Shown one piece after another: positions 28,388-37,832 of a stretch of 64,000 bases of DNA. Under the pieces are notes generated by a model, which was not told where the DNA came from, searched no databases, and saw nothing but the letters and a program-made list of their open reading frames with translations. Origin of the DNA: Achromobacter xylosoxidans (GTDB lineage: Bacteria; Pseudomonadota; Gammaproteobacteria; Burkholderiales; Burkholderiaceae_B). Position numbers and translations under genes: made by a program. The stretch is taken from NCBI RefSeq assembly GCF_014490035.1, contig NZ_CP061008.1, forward strand, positions 2,542,001 through 2,606,000, in the 5' to 3' direction. Numbering within the stretch: the stretch's first letter is position 1; every line of letters begins with the position of its first letter.

Positions 28388-28421
28388 TGGCAACGCATTG
28401 CAATTCCCGACAGGAGCAAAA

Positions 28422-29099
28422 ATGATCGGTTTCGAGATCCATGCCCGCAAGCGCGCGGTGAGCAAGCAAACCGTGGACAAGTTCAAAGGCGTGCCGGTTG
28501 CCAATATCAGCGACTGCATGTCGCGGATGACGGCCGGCGGCGCGCCCTTGCAACCCATGCACGACGGCAGCCCGCTGGCCGGTCCGGCCCTGACCGTGCG
28601 CACCCGTCCTGGCGACAACCTGCTGGTGCACAAGGCGCTTGATCTGGCGCAGCCCGGCGACGTGATCGTGGTGGATGCGGGCGGCGACCTGACCAACGCC
28701 ATCATCGGCGAAATCATGACCAGCTACGCGCAGACACGGGGCATCGCAGGCATCGTGATCAACGGCGCCATCCGCGATAGCGGCACGATCCGCCGCGGCG
28801 CGTTTCCCGTCTACGCGGCCGGCGTGACCCACCGCGGGCCCTACAAGGACGGGCCTGGCGAGATCAACTGCGTCATTGCCTTGAATGGCATGACGATTGC
28901 GCCGGGAGATCTGATCCTGGGCGACGAGGACGGCCTGCTGTCGATTCCGTTCGAGCAGACGGAAGCGGTTTACCAGGCCGCTCAGTCCAAGCACGAACTG
29001 GAAACGAAGATGCTGGCGGATATCGCGGCGGGTTCGCTGGACACGTCCTGGGTCGATGCCCGGCTCAAGCAACTGGGCTGCGCGGAGGCGCGGCCGTGA
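28422..29099 (+). CDS. RraA-like aldolase-family protein (4-hydroxy-4-methyl-2-oxoglutarate aldolase type)
   Basis: A 225-residue protein of the RraA-like/HMG-aldolase fold. Conserved blocks: ANISDCMSRM near residue 28, GPALTVRTRPGDN near 50-60, and IVINGAIRDSGTIRRG with the metal-binding Asp. Members cleave 4-hydroxy-4-methyl-2-oxoglutarate or 4-carboxy-4-hydroxy-2-oxoadipate to pyruvate and oxo acids; the same fold also occurs in the RNase E inhibitor RraA. Catabolic operon context favours the aldolase role. Its stop overlaps the next start (GTGA). Confidence 0.85.
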   Translation: MIGFEIHARKRAVSKQTVDKFKGVPVANISDCMSRMTAGGAPLQPMHDGSPLAGPALTVRTRPGDNLLVHKALDLAQPGDVIVVDAGGDLTNAIIGEIMTSYAQTRGIAGIVINGAIRDSGTIRRGAFPVYAAGVTHRGPYKDGPGEINCVIALNGMTIAPGDLILGDEDGLLSIPFEQTEAVYQAAQSKHELETKMLADIAAGSLDTSWVDARLKQLGCAEARP

Positions 29100-30142
29100 G
29101 CCTGACGGCGCGGCTGGCGGACAAGATGCGCGTCGTCCGGCTGGACCTCTGGATCGATCCTGCGTTCGACGCCTGCCTCGGGCGCGAGCCGGCCCTGAGC
29201 ATCGAAGTGTTGCCTGCGAAGGGTGACGCGATCACGGCGGCGGGGCTGGCCGGCGCGGATGCGTATCATGTCAGCGCGGCCAAGGACGAAGTCCCCGCGC
29301 GCTGGCAGGTAACGGAAAGCCTGCTGGCGCAGTGTCCGGAATTGCTTTGCGTGTCCTCGGGCGGCGCGGGCTACGACACCGTGGACGTCGCCGCCTGCAC
29401 GCGGGCCGGGGTTGCGGTGGTGAACCAGGCAGGCGCCAATGCCGCGTCGGTGGCGGAAATGACGTTCGCCTTGCTGCTGTCGCTGGTCAAGCGCCTGCGC
29501 GAATCCCAGGCCGCGCTGCAAGCGGGATCCGCCGCTACGCGCGAGGCCCTGATGGGGCGCGAGATCGACGGACGCGTGCTGGGCATCGTGGGCATCGGTG
29601 AAATCGGCCGCAGAGTCGCGCGCATTGCCGCTGGCTTCGGCATGCGGGCGATTGCCTGCGACCCGCTGCTGCCTCCCGAGGAAATCCGGGCGCGCGGCGC
29701 CGAACCCGTGAGCCTCGCGCAGTTGCTCGAACAGGCCGACGTGGTGAGCCTGCATTGTCCGCTGAATGACGACACGCGGGGCATGATCGGGACCGAAGCG
29801 TACGCCAGGATGCGTGCCGGTGCGCTGTTCATCTCGACCGCGCGCGGCGGCATCCACGACGAGCAGGCGCTGCTTGCCGCCTTGCAGGACGGACGGCTGG
29901 CGGGAGCGGGACTGGATGTCTGGAGCCAGGAACCTCCTTCGCCCGGGCATGGTCTGCTGCTGCGTTCCGATGTGGTGGCAACCTATCACACCGGAGGCGT
30001 CACGCACGAGGGCCGGCGCAAGGTCGCGCAAGGGTCCGCCAGCCAGATCATCGACATGCTGGCCGGTCGCCGTCCCGCCCGGCTGCTGAATCCAGAGGTC
30101 TGGCCCAGGTTCCTGGAGCGCCTCGCGCAACGCCAGCGTTGA
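29096..30142 (+). CDS. D-isomer-specific 2-hydroxyacid dehydrogenase
   Basis: A 348-residue NAD-dependent enzyme. The Rossmann loop is IVGIGEIGRRVAR. The active-site Arg lies in STARGGIHDE, the Glu in WSQEPPS and a His in TYHTGGVTHEG, so the usual triad is present. The GTG start overlaps the upstream stop by 4 bases, so it is coupled to the RraA-like gene. Substrates could be phosphoglycerate-like or other 2-hydroxy acids. Confidence 0.87.
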   Translation: MSLTARLADKMRVVRLDLWIDPAFDACLGREPALSIEVLPAKGDAITAAGLAGADAYHVSAAKDEVPARWQVTESLLAQCPELLCVSSGGAGYDTVDVAACTRAGVAVVNQAGANAASVAEMTFALLLSLVKRLRESQAALQAGSAATREALMGREIDGRVLGIVGIGEIGRRVARIAAGFGMRAIACDPLLPPEEIRARGAEPVSLAQLLEQADVVSLHCPLNDDTRGMIGTEAYARMRAGALFISTARGGIHDEQALLAALQDGRLAGAGLDVWSQEPPSPGHGLLLRSDVVATYHTGGVTHEGRRKVAQGSASQIIDMLAGRRPARLLNPEVWPRFLERLAQRQR

Positions 30143-30215
30143 CGCGGCCAGGCGCGAATGCCGGGACAGCCTTCCGGTATAGTTCGGGAACCCGGATCAG
30201 GAGTCATGCGCCATC

Positions 30216-30866
30216 ATGTCGAGCGCCCGCGATTACGTCTATGCAGAGCTGCGCCGCCGCTTGATGGCAGGCTCTTTCATGCCCGGTGAACGGCTGCGCG
30301 AAGAGCACATCGCGGCCGAGCTTTCCGTCAGCCGGACGCCGGTGCGCAGCGCGATCGAGCGCCTGGTGACGGACGGCCTGGTCAAGCACGAAGGCCGGCG
30401 CGGAGCGGTGGTATTGGGCTGGCAAGACCGGGACATCGATGAAGCCTTCGAGCTGCGCATGCTGCTTGAACCGTATTCCGCCAAGGCGGCCGCCGAACGG
30501 GCCAGCCCGGAGCAGATACTCGAACTCGAGCGCATCAATCAGTGCATGCTCGATGCCATCAACGCCGATGCGCCCGACAGCGTGGCGCAGGTGCAGCACT
30601 ACAACAACCAGTTCCACCACGCGCTGCTCGACGCGGCGCAGTCCGCGCGGGTGCGTTCCATGGTGGAAAACCTGCTGGACATGCCCATCATCATCGGCTC
30701 GTTCTACTTCTACACCAAGGACGACATGCTGCGCAGCGTGGAGCATCATCGCCAGATCATCGCGGCGCTGCGCGCGCGCGATGCGGAATGCGCGCAGATC
30801 GCCATGCGCTTCCACCTGGCTGCCACGCATCTGCTGTTCCGCAGCCACCGCAAGCCGGGCCAGTAG
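30216..30866 (+). CDS. GntR-family (FCD) transcriptional regulator
   Basis: A 216-residue regulator. The N-terminal GntR wHTH (EEHIAAELSVSRTPVRSAIE near residues 29-48) is followed by an all-helical FCD effector domain; AFELRMLLEPYSAKAAAER and the later His residues (HYNNQFHHAL, EHHRQII) would chelate metal with an organic-acid ligand. It follows the aldolase/dehydrogenase operon after 73 bases and is the most likely regulator of it. Confidence 0.88.
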   Translation: MSSARDYVYAELRRRLMAGSFMPGERLREEHIAAELSVSRTPVRSAIERLVTDGLVKHEGRRGAVVLGWQDRDIDEAFELRMLLEPYSAKAAAERASPEQILELERINQCMLDAINADAPDSVAQVQHYNNQFHHALLDAAQSARVRSMVENLLDMPIIIGSFYFYTKDDMLRSVEHHRQIIAALRARDAECAQIAMRFHLAATHLLFRSHRKPGQ

Positions 30867-30874
30867 CCCAGGGC

Positions 30875-31621
30875 TTACCCCTGAACGCGCTTTCCCGGTT
30901 GTTTTTTCTCGGATCGGGCCTCGGCCCGCGCCTGCGCGATGATGGCCTGGGCGGTCCAGCGCGCCACGTCCGTGAGCTCGGGCAGCTCCAGTTTCCAGAT
31001 GTCCTTCAACACCAGGAACACCTCCGTTCCATAGACCAGCGACAGGGCCTGGGCCACGCGGTCCAGCTGGGCCGGCGTCAGCTCGGGCGCCAGCGGCGCG
31101 ATGGCGCGCCTGAGGATGTCGACGCGATGGCCGCGCACCAGCCGGGGCTCGGTTGCGGCGCGTCCGGCGCTGGCTTCGGCGTGCTGCTGCAGCGACACCA
31201 TGATGGCGGCGCGCAGCGGCGCTTCGTGCGCTGCCAGCCGGGGGTAGGCGAAGCGCAGCAGTTCGTCGACGCGTTCGGCGGCGTCGGGCGCGGCGGAGTC
31301 CCAGGCCAGGATGGGCCCGAGGCTCTCGTCTACCACGGCGGCGATCAGCGCGCTCTGGCTGGGGAAGTAGCGGTAGGCGGTGGCGCGCGATACCTGCGCG
31401 TGTTCGGCCAGTTCGGCCACCGACGGCGTGATGCCCTGGGCCATCAGCCGTTGCGCCGCATCCAGCAGGATCTTGCGCATGCGCGCGCGCGGCCCATGCG
31501 GCGGTTCGCCGCTGGCGGCGGCCTGCGGGCTGGCGGGCGCGATCAGGCGCGCCGTGCCGGCCGTGGAGGGGGCGGGAGTTTGACGTGAGACAGGTGTCTC
31601 AGTATGATTCTTTCGTCTCAT
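30875..31621 (-). CDS. TetR-family transcriptional regulator
   Basis: A 248-residue protein with a low-complexity N-terminal tail of about 45 residues and then the HTH (LAEHAQVSRATAYRYFPSQSA near residues 70-90). It lies next to, and divergent from, a Tm-1-like/PEP-hydrolase-like operon. The start at 31621 has no clear Shine-Dalgarno and lies 6 bases after a TAGAAT -10-like element on its strand, so a leaderless mRNA is possible; a start at Met48 (31480) would also keep the HTH. The palindrome 31586-31601 is the probable operator. Confidence 0.85.
   Translation of the reverse strand: MRRKNHTETPVSRQTPAPSTAGTARLIAPASPQAAASGEPPHGPRARMRKILLDAAQRLMAQGITPSVAELAEHAQVSRATAYRYFPSQSALIAAVVDESLGPILAWDSAAPDAAERVDELLRFAYPRLAAHEAPLRAAIMVSLQQHAEASAGRAATEPRLVRGHRVDILRRAIAPLAPELTPAQLDRVAQALSLVYGTEVFLVLKDIWKLELPELTDVARWTAQAIIAQARAEARSEKKQPGKRVQG
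31580..31608 (+). promoter_or_regulatory. Sigma-70 promoter with a TetR-type operator filling its spacer
   Basis: TTGACG (31580-31585) and TATGAT (31603-31608) are separated by 17 bases. Sixteen of those bases are an inverted repeat TGAGACA-GG-TGTCTCA (31586-31601) with perfect 7-base arms. The promoter points to the operon at 31694; a TetR dimer bound between -35 and -10 would block RNA polymerase. A further CGTCTCA half-site is at 31614-31620. Confidence 0.72.
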
Positions 31622-31693
31622 TTCTAGATTCTACAGGCCTCGCGGCCTCACATATCGAGGCGCGCACCGAGTGTAGCCGCCCGCGGAGGAGTC

Positions 31694-32905
31694 ATGACGC
31701 ATTCGAACCGGCGGGTCTACGTGGCCGCCACCTACGACACCAAGGGCCAAGAGGCTGAATACGTGATGGACCTGCTGCGCCGGGACGGACTGGATCCGGT
31801 GTCGGTGGACGTGTCCACTTCCGGCGCCGCCAGCGCGGCGCAGGTGCAGGCCAGCGTAGTGGCCGCCAGCCATCCGGACGGCGCCGGCGCGGTCTTCACC
31901 GGCGACCGGGGCACGGCCATCGCGGCCATGGCGCTGGCGTTCGAACGCTATGCGGCCGGCAACGCCGGGATCGGCGCGCTGCTGGGACTGGGCGGCTCCG
32001 GCGGCACCGCCTTGATCACGCCCGCGATGCGCGCGCTGCCGATCGGCACGCCCAAGCTGATGGTGTCGACGATGGCCTCGGGCAATGTCGCGCCCTATGT
32101 CGGGCCCTCGGACATCGCCATGATGTATTCCGTGACCGACGTCGCGGGCCTGAACCGCATTTCGCGCCGGGTGCTGGCCAATGCCGCCGGCGCAATCGGC
32201 GGCGCCTTCAAGCAGGCGGCGAACGCCGCGGCCGATGACGGCCGGCCCGCCGTGGGCATCACCATGTTCGGCGTCACTACCGCCTGCGTGCAGCAGGTGA
32301 CGCCGCTGCTGGAGTCCCGCTACGACTGTCTGGTGTTCCATGCCACCGGCACGGGCGGGCAATCGATGGAGAAGCTGCTGGACAGCCATCTGCTGGGCGG
32401 CGTGCTGGACCTGACCACCACCGAAGTCTGCGACTTCCTGTTCGGCGGCGTGCTGGCCTGCACCGAGGACCGTTTCGGCGCCGTGGCCCGCACCGGCCTG
32501 CCCTACGTGGGCTCCTGCGGCGCGCTGGACATGGTGAACTTCGGCGCCATGGACACTGTTCCGGAACGCTACCGCGGCCGCAAGTTCTATCCGCACAATC
32601 CGCAGGTGACGCTGATGCGCACCACCGTGGAAGAAAACACCCGCCAGGGCGAGTGGATCGCCGCCAGGCTGAATCAATGCCAGGGTCCGGTGCGCTTCCT
32701 GATTCCGGAGGGCGGCGTCTCCGCGCTGGACGCGCCGGGGCAGGCGTTCTGGGATCCGCAGGCCGACGCGGCGCTGTTCGCGGCGCTGGAGAAAAACCTG
32801 GTGCAGACCGCCGAGCGCCGCCTGGTGCGCGTGCCTTGCCACATCAACGACCCGCTCTTCGCCCAGACCGCGGTCGACCAATTTCTTGAAATCGCTACAC
32901 ACTGA
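31694..32905 (+). CDS. Tm-1-like ATP-binding (UPF0261) protein
   Basis: A 403-residue protein of the Tm-1-like/UPF0261 family. N-terminal features are [34 protein letters not shown] and, later, [17 protein letters not shown]. It corresponds to the N-terminal domain of the tomato virus-resistance protein Tm-1. AGGAG lies 4 bases before the start. It is the first gene of an operon under the TetR-type operator; the next gene corresponds to the C-terminal part of Tm-1. The bacterial function is unknown. Confidence 0.83.
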   Translation: MTHSNRRVYVAATYDTKGQEAEYVMDLLRRDGLDPVSVDVSTSGAASAAQVQASVVAASHPDGAGAVFTGDRGTAIAAMALAFERYAAGNAGIGALLGLGGSGGTALITPAMRALPIGTPKLMVSTMASGNVAPYVGPSDIAMMYSVTDVAGLNRISRRVLANAAGAIGGAFKQAANAAADDGRPAVGITMFGVTTACVQQVTPLLESRYDCLVFHATGTGGQSMEKLLDSHLLGGVLDLTTTEVCDFLFGGVLACTEDRFGAVARTGLPYVGSCGALDMVNFGAMDTVPERYRGRKFYPHNPQVTLMRTTVEENTRQGEWIAARLNQCQGPVRFLIPEGGVSALDAPGQAFWDPQADAALFAALEKNLVQTAERRLVRVPCHINDPLFAQTAVDQFLEIATH

Positions 32906-32916
32906 GGACCGCCGCC

Positions 32917-33747
32917 ATGCCGCGCTTTGACCGCAACGAACTCCTGGACAAGTATCGCGCCATGGTGCGCGCGCGCACGCCTATCGTCGGCGGTGGCGCG
33001 GGCACCGGCCTGTCGGCCAAGTGCGAGGAAGCGGGCGGCATCGATCTGATCGTGATCTACAACTCGGGCCGTTATCGCATGGCGGGCCGTGGATCGCTGG
33101 CGGGGCTGCTGGCGTATGGCAACGCCAACGAGATCGTGGTGGACATGGGACGCGAAGTCCTGCCGGTGGTGAAGAAGACGCCGGTGCTGGCCGGCGTCAA
33201 CGGCACCGACCCGTTCTGCGATTTCGACGTGTTCCTGGACGACCTCAAGCGCCAGGGCTTTGCCGGCGTGCAGAACTTCCCCACCGTGGGCCTCATCGAC
33301 GGCACCTTCCGCGCCAACCTGGAAGAGACCGGCATGGGCTACGCGCTGGAAGTGGACATGATCCGCCTGGCGCACAAGAAGGGCATGCTGACCACGCCCT
33401 ACGTGTTCAACGAGGACGACGCCGTGGCCATGACTAAGGCCGGCGCCGACATCATCGTGGCCCATATGGGCCTGACGACCGGCGGTTCGATCGGCGCCGA
33501 GACCGCGCAGACGCTGGACGGCTGCGTGGCGGCTATCGACCGCATCGCCGCGGCCGCGCTGGCGGTGCGGCCGGATATCATCGTGCTGTGCCATGGAGGC
33601 CCCATCGCCACGCCCGAGGACGCGGCCTACGTGCTGCGCGCGTGCAAGCATTGCCATGGCTTCTATGGCGCAAGCTCGATGGAGCGGCTGCCCACCGAAC
33701 AGGCGCTGACCGCGGCGACCCGCGAGTTCAAGAGCCTGACGTTCTGA
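32917..33747 (+). CDS. Phosphoenolpyruvate-hydrolase-family TIM-barrel protein
   Basis: A 276-residue TIM-barrel protein of the PEP-hydrolase/Tm-1 C-terminal family. Seen: [17 protein letters not shown], a Gly-rich [12 protein letters not shown] segment, [16 protein letters not shown] and the C-terminal [13 protein letters not shown]. It is encoded 11 bases after the Tm-1-like gene, so the pair would make a complex like the single plant protein. Whether it hydrolyses phosphoenolpyruvate or another phospho-enol is unknown. Confidence 0.83.
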   Translation: MPRFDRNELLDKYRAMVRARTPIVGGGAGTGLSAKCEEAGGIDLIVIYNSGRYRMAGRGSLAGLLAYGNANEIVVDMGREVLPVVKKTPVLAGVNGTDPFCDFDVFLDDLKRQGFAGVQNFPTVGLIDGTFRANLEETGMGYALEVDMIRLAHKKGMLTTPYVFNEDDAVAMTKAGADIIVAHMGLTTGGSIGAETAQTLDGCVAAIDRIAAAALAVRPDIIVLCHGGPIATPEDAAYVLRACKHCHGFYGASSMERLPTEQALTAATREFKSLTF

Positions 33748-33803
33748 TTCCGTCGTTTCCGACGTTTTCCCAATCCCTGGGCCGCGCGCCCGCAGGAGTC
33801 CGC

Positions 33804-34247
33804 ATGCCGCATACCGTACACGTCAGCGCCATCATCCACGCGCCGCTACAGCAGGTCTGGGCCAGTTTCCGAGATTTCAACGGCCTGGCCGCCTGGCATC
33901 CCGGCATCGCCGAAAGCCGCCTGGAAGAGGGCGGCCGCCACGACGCCGTAGGCAGCGTGCGGCATCTGTCGCTCAAGCCTTCCGGCTTCGTGCGCGAGCA
34001 GTTGCTGATGCTGGACGATCCGGGCACGGCGCTGCGCTATTCCATCATCGAAACCGATCTGCCCATGCGCGACTATGTCGCCGGCGTGGCGCTGCATGCC
34101 ATCACCGAAGGCGGCCACACGCTGGTGGAGTGGTGGGCGGATTTCCGCGTCGAGGGCGCGGAGTTGAGCGACGTGGCCAACGCCGTGGGCCGCAATGTGT
34201 TCGCGGCGGGGCTGGCGGCGCTGGATGAGAAGCTGCGCGGGGCCTGA
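33804..34247 (+). CDS. SRPBCC-family protein, MxaD/PhlB-like
   Basis: A 147-residue START-like fold protein (VSAIIHAPLQQVWASFRDFN and LAAWHPGIAESRLE, with a long C-terminal helix LSDVANAVGRNVFAAGLAAL). It probably binds a hydrophobic or aromatic ligand. It lies 56 bases after the PEP-hydrolase-like gene, on the same strand, and probably belongs to that operon. The ligand is unknown. Confidence 0.85.
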   Translation: MPHTVHVSAIIHAPLQQVWASFRDFNGLAAWHPGIAESRLEEGGRHDAVGSVRHLSLKPSGFVREQLLMLDDPGTALRYSIIETDLPMRDYVAGVALHAITEGGHTLVEWWADFRVEGAELSDVANAVGRNVFAAGLAALDEKLRGA

Positions 34248-34263
34248 CCGCGCCGGGTATCCT

Positions 34264-35229
34264 TCAGGCTTTCAAACCCTTGGCCGGCATGCGCTTGCAG
34301 CCGGCCGGCAGCGGCGCGGTGCGCAGGTAGTCGTGGATCGCGCGGATCAGCGCCTGCGCGGCGGGGCTCAAGGGGTATTCCTTGTGCCGGATGATGCAGA
34401 CCGTGCGTATGACCGTGGGACGGGCCAGCAGCGCGTAGGCCAGGCCCGGCTCCATCACCCGCTGCGCGGCCAGCGCCGGCAATAGCGCCACGCCCAGGCC
34501 GGCCTGGACCAGCGCCGCCTGCGAGGTGGTGCTGGACGCTTCGTAGAACGGCGCGCCGGCTTCTATCGGCAAGTCGGCGCGGGCGCGCAGCAGCGCCATG
34601 ATGCCGGTCTCGTCCACCACCCCCACCAGTTTGCGGCCGGCCAGGTCCGACCAGCGCATCGTGCCGTCGCGCGCGGGGCGCAGGCTGGCGTCGTCTTCCC
34701 GGTACAACACGCCGAAACGGTCTTCCAGCAGGGCGTCGAACTGCAGGCCGGGCGCGTCGGCCCAGCGGCTGGTCAGGCCAAAGTCCACTTCGCGCGCGGC
34801 GACCTTGCGCTGGATGCGGCCGGAGTTGTCGTCGCTGAGATACAGGCGCACGGCCGGGTAGCGGGCGGAAAAGGCCGCGGCGGCGGGCGCGATGATCTGC
34901 GTGATGGCAGACGGTGCCGCCGCCACTCCCACGCGCCCGCGTTCCAGTGCGCCATAGCGTTGCACGTCGTCTATCACGCCATCGAAATCCGCCAGCAGCC
35001 GCATGACGCGCGGCAGGAATTCCTCGCCGGCCGCCGTCAGCAGCACGCGCCGGCTGGTGCGCGCGAAGAGCTGCGTGGCGAGCGCGTCCTCCAGCTGCCG
35101 CACCAGGCTGGTCACCGACGACTGCGTCTGGAACAGGCGCTTGGCGGCGTGCGTGAAGCTGGATTCCTGGGCCACGGCGACGAAGGCGGTCAGGTGCTTC
35201 AGGGTGACGTGCTTGGGCAGACGATTCAT
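34264..35229 (-). CDS. LysR-family transcriptional regulator
   Basis: A 321-residue LysR protein: N-terminal wHTH (AKRLFQTQSSVTSLVRQLED near residues 29-48) and two-lobed effector domain. It is divergent from a D-aminoacylase-like gene at 35356, and the 126-base gap contains a GATCAAT/ATTGATC inverted repeat. It is therefore the probable activator of the amidohydrolase/Bug operon. The effector could be an acylated amino acid. Confidence 0.9.
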   Translation of the reverse strand: MNRLPKHVTLKHLTAFVAVAQESSFTHAAKRLFQTQSSVTSLVRQLEDALATQLFARTSRRVLLTAAGEEFLPRVMRLLADFDGVIDDVQRYGALERGRVGVAAAPSAITQIIAPAAAAFSARYPAVRLYLSDDNSGRIQRKVAAREVDFGLTSRWADAPGLQFDALLEDRFGVLYREDDASLRPARDGTMRWSDLAGRKLVGVVDETGIMALLRARADLPIEAGAPFYEASSTTSQAALVQAGLGVALLPALAAQRVMEPGLAYALLARPTVIRTVCIIRHKEYPLSPAAQALIRAIHDYLRTAPLPAGCKRMPAKGLKA

Positions 35230-35247
35230 TTCAAATCACGATAGATG

Positions 35248-35278
35248 GATCAATAAAAACAATTTTCCCAGATTGATC
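35248..35278. promoter_or_regulatory. GATCAAT-N17-ATTGATC inverted repeat in LysR/amidohydrolase gap
   Basis: Perfect 7-base arms separated by 17 bases lie 19 bases from the LysR start and 78 bases from the amidohydrolase start. The long spacing suits two adjacent LysR half-sites. The sequence between the arms is AT-rich, like a promoter. No footprint is known. Confidence 0.5.
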
Positions 35279-35355
35279 GGGCGGACGATACTAGACCCTT
35301 TCGGCGTCCGCTGGCCTGGCGTATCCGCCGACAAGACCCTCAAGGCAGGAGCACC

Positions 35356-36825
35356 ATGCGGCAGGAACCTCTGGATCTGATCATTGAAGGCGGGTGGGTC
35401 ATTGACGGCCTGGGCGGCCCTAGGCGGCGCGCCGACGTGGGCGTGGCGGGCGAGCGCATCGCCGCCATCGGCGACCTGTCGGGCAAGGCGGCCGCGCGCC
35501 GGGTGGATGCGCGCGGCAAGATCGTGGCTCCCGGCTTCATCGACGTGCACGGCCATGACGACCTGATGTTCGTGGAGCGGCCTGGCCTGGAATGGAAGAC
35601 CACGCAAGGCATCACGTCGGTGGTGGTGGGCAATTGCGGCGTGAGCGGCGCGCCGGCGCCCTTGCCGGGCAATACCGCCGCGGCGCTGGCCCTGCTGGGG
35701 GAAACGCCCTTGTTCGCCGACATGCAGGCCTATTTCGGCGAGCTGCGCGCGCAGCAGCCCATGATCAACGTGGCGGCCCTGGTGGGGCACGCCAACCTGC
35801 GCTTGGCCGCCATGCGCGACCCGGCGGCGCAGCCTACGGCCGAGGAACAGGAAAGCATGCAGCGCATGCTGGACGAAGCCCTGGCCGCGGGCGCGGTGGG
35901 CTTCAGCACCGGCCTGGCCTACCAGCCTGGCGGCGCGGCGCGTCCCGCCGAACTGGAGGGGCTCGCGCGGGTGGCGGCGGCGCGTGGCGCCATGCACACC
36001 AGCCATATCCGCAACGAGGGCGACGAGGTCGAGGCAGCCGTCGACGAGGTGCTCTCGGTGGGGCGCAACACGGGTTGCGCCACCGTGCTGTCGCACCACA
36101 AATGCATGATGCCGCAGAACTGGGGCAAGAGCCGCGCCACGCTGGCGAACATCGACCGCGCGCGCGGCGAGGGCGTGGAGGTGGCGCTGGACATTTACCC
36201 GTACCCCGGCAGCTCCACCATCCTGATTCCGGAGCGCGCCGAAACCATCGAGGACATACGTATCACCTGGTCCACGCCGCATCCCGAATGCGGCGGCCAG
36301 TTCCTCAGCGACATTGCGGCGCGCTGGGGCTGCGACAAGACCACCGCGGCGCAGCGCCTGTGTCCGGCGGGCGCGATCTACTTCGCCATGGACGAGGCCG
36401 AGGTACAGCGCATCTTCCAGCACGAGTGCTGCATGGTGGGTTCGGACGGCCTGCCCAACGACGCCCATCCGCATCCCCGGCTGTGGGGCAGCTTCACGCG
36501 CGTGCTGGGCCGTTACGTGCGCGAGGCCGAGCTCATGACGCTGGAGACCGCCGTGGCCAAGATGACTTCCCTGCCGGCCCGCGTGTTCGGCCTGGCCGGG
36601 CGCGGCCAGTTGAGCGAGGGCGCCTGGGCCGACATCGTCGTGTTCGACGCCGACACGGTCGAGGACCGCGCCACCTGGGAGGCGCCGACGCTGGCCTCCG
36701 CGGGCGTGGAGCACGTGCTGGTCAACGGCCAGCAGGTCTTTCCGGCTGAAGCCGGCATGGCGCGGCCTGGCAAGATCCTGCGCCGTGAAGCAATGGCGCA
36801 AGCCGCCGCCGGCGCGGCCGCATAA
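35356..36825 (+). CDS. N-acyl-D-amino-acid deacylase (D-aminoacylase)-family amidohydrolase
   Basis: A 489-residue TIM-barrel amidohydrolase. The early metal motif is DVHGHDD (HxH, near residues 63-69). A Cys-containing NCGVSGA segment follows; Cys and Asp near the barrel (VGSDGLPND) match the metal-binding Asp of D-aminoacylases. The C-terminal VFGLAGRGQLSEGAWADIVVFD is the common beta-sandwich closing block. It removes acyl groups from N-acyl-D-amino acids or related amides or dipeptides; substrate unproven. A Bug receptor gene follows. Confidence 0.87.
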   Translation: MRQEPLDLIIEGGWVIDGLGGPRRRADVGVAGERIAAIGDLSGKAAARRVDARGKIVAPGFIDVHGHDDLMFVERPGLEWKTTQGITSVVVGNCGVSGAPAPLPGNTAAALALLGETPLFADMQAYFGELRAQQPMINVAALVGHANLRLAAMRDPAAQPTAEEQESMQRMLDEALAAGAVGFSTGLAYQPGGAARPAELEGLARVAAARGAMHTSHIRNEGDEVEAAVDEVLSVGRNTGCATVLSHHKCMMPQNWGKSRATLANIDRARGEGVEVALDIYPYPGSSTILIPERAETIEDIRITWSTPHPECGGQFLSDIAARWGCDKTTAAQRLCPAGAIYFAMDEAEVQRIFQHECCMVGSDGLPNDAHPHPRLWGSFTRVLGRYVREAELMTLETAVAKMTSLPARVFGLAGRGQLSEGAWADIVVFDADTVEDRATWEAPTLASAGVEHVLVNGQQVFPAEAGMARPGKILRREAMAQAAAGAAA

Positions 36826-36857
36826 GAATTCCAACCATCCCTACAGGAGACATACCC

Positions 36858-37817
36858 ATGATGCGCAAGACTTGCGTAGCCCTGGCGCTGGCCGCCATGC
36901 TGCCCGCTGCCCACGCGGCTTTTCCCGACCATCCCATCACGCTGATCGTGCCGTTCCCGGCGGGCGGCCCGACCGACATCGTGGGCCGGCTCGCGGCCGC
37001 CAAGGCGGGCGAGATCCTGGGCCAGCAGATCGTCGTGGAGAACCGCACGGGCGCGTCCGGCACCATAGGCATGACCGCCACGGCGCGCGCCAAGCCGGAC
37101 GGCTACACCGTGGGCCTGGCCACCGTCAGCACGCACGGCACCGCGCCGCACCTGTTCCCGAAGCTGACCTACGATCCGGTCAAGGATTTCACGCCCGTCA
37201 GCAACCTGGTCACCAGCCCCAACATCCTCAGCGTGAATCCGCAGTTCCCGGCCAAGACGCTGGGCGAGTTCGTCGAGCACGTGCGCGCCAATCCCAACAA
37301 GGACGGCTATGCCAACGCCGGCGCCGGCGGCGTGAACGACCTGGGCATGATCTGGTTCCTGCAGATCATCGGCGGCAAGATGAACAGCATTTCCTATCGC
37401 GGTTCGGCGCCCGCGCTGACCGATACGGTGGGCGGGGTGGTGCCGGTGATCTTCGATAACTTCCCGTCGTCGCTGCCCTACCTGAAGAGCAATCACCTGC
37501 GCGCCCTGGCCATCACCGGCGCCCAGCGCAACCCGCGTCTGCCGGACGTGCCGACGTTCGCGGAGCAGGGCTACAAGGACTACGATGTGACGGCCTGGTA
37601 CGGCGTGGTGGGACCTGCCGGCATGCCTGACGACGTGCGAGACAAGCTGGCCGACGCCTTCGCCCGCGCCGTGCGCGATCCGGCGACAGCGGCCAAGATG
37701 GAAGAGACGGGCGCATTTCCGCTGGGCAATACCCCGGCCGAGTTCGGCCAGCAGATCCGCGCCGAACGCGACCGCTGGAAGACCGTGATCGAGAAGGCCG
37801 ACATCAAGCTGCAGTAA
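36858..37817 (+). CDS. Bug/TctC-family periplasmic solute-binding protein (third)
   Basis: A 319-residue receptor with a signal peptide (cleavage near AHA/AF, residue 21). Bug motifs are LIVPFPAGGPTDIVGRLA and VVENRTGASGTIGMTATARAKPDG. It is 32 bases after the amidohydrolase gene, with AGGAGA before its start, so its ligand is likely the acyl-amino-acid-like substrate of that enzyme. It is convergent with the flavodoxin-type reductase gene, with only 15 bases between stops. Confidence 0.92.
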   Translation: MMRKTCVALALAAMLPAAHAAFPDHPITLIVPFPAGGPTDIVGRLAAAKAGEILGQQIVVENRTGASGTIGMTATARAKPDGYTVGLATVSTHGTAPHLFPKLTYDPVKDFTPVSNLVTSPNILSVNPQFPAKTLGEFVEHVRANPNKDGYANAGAGGVNDLGMIWFLQIIGGKMNSISYRGSAPALTDTVGGVVPVIFDNFPSSLPYLKSNHLRALAITGAQRNPRLPDVPTFAEQGYKDYDVTAWYGVVGPAGMPDDVRDKLADAFARAVRDPATAAKMEETGAFPLGNTPAEFGQQIRAERDRWKTVIEKADIKLQ

Positions 37818-37832
37818 ACGCAGCGGACGCGT

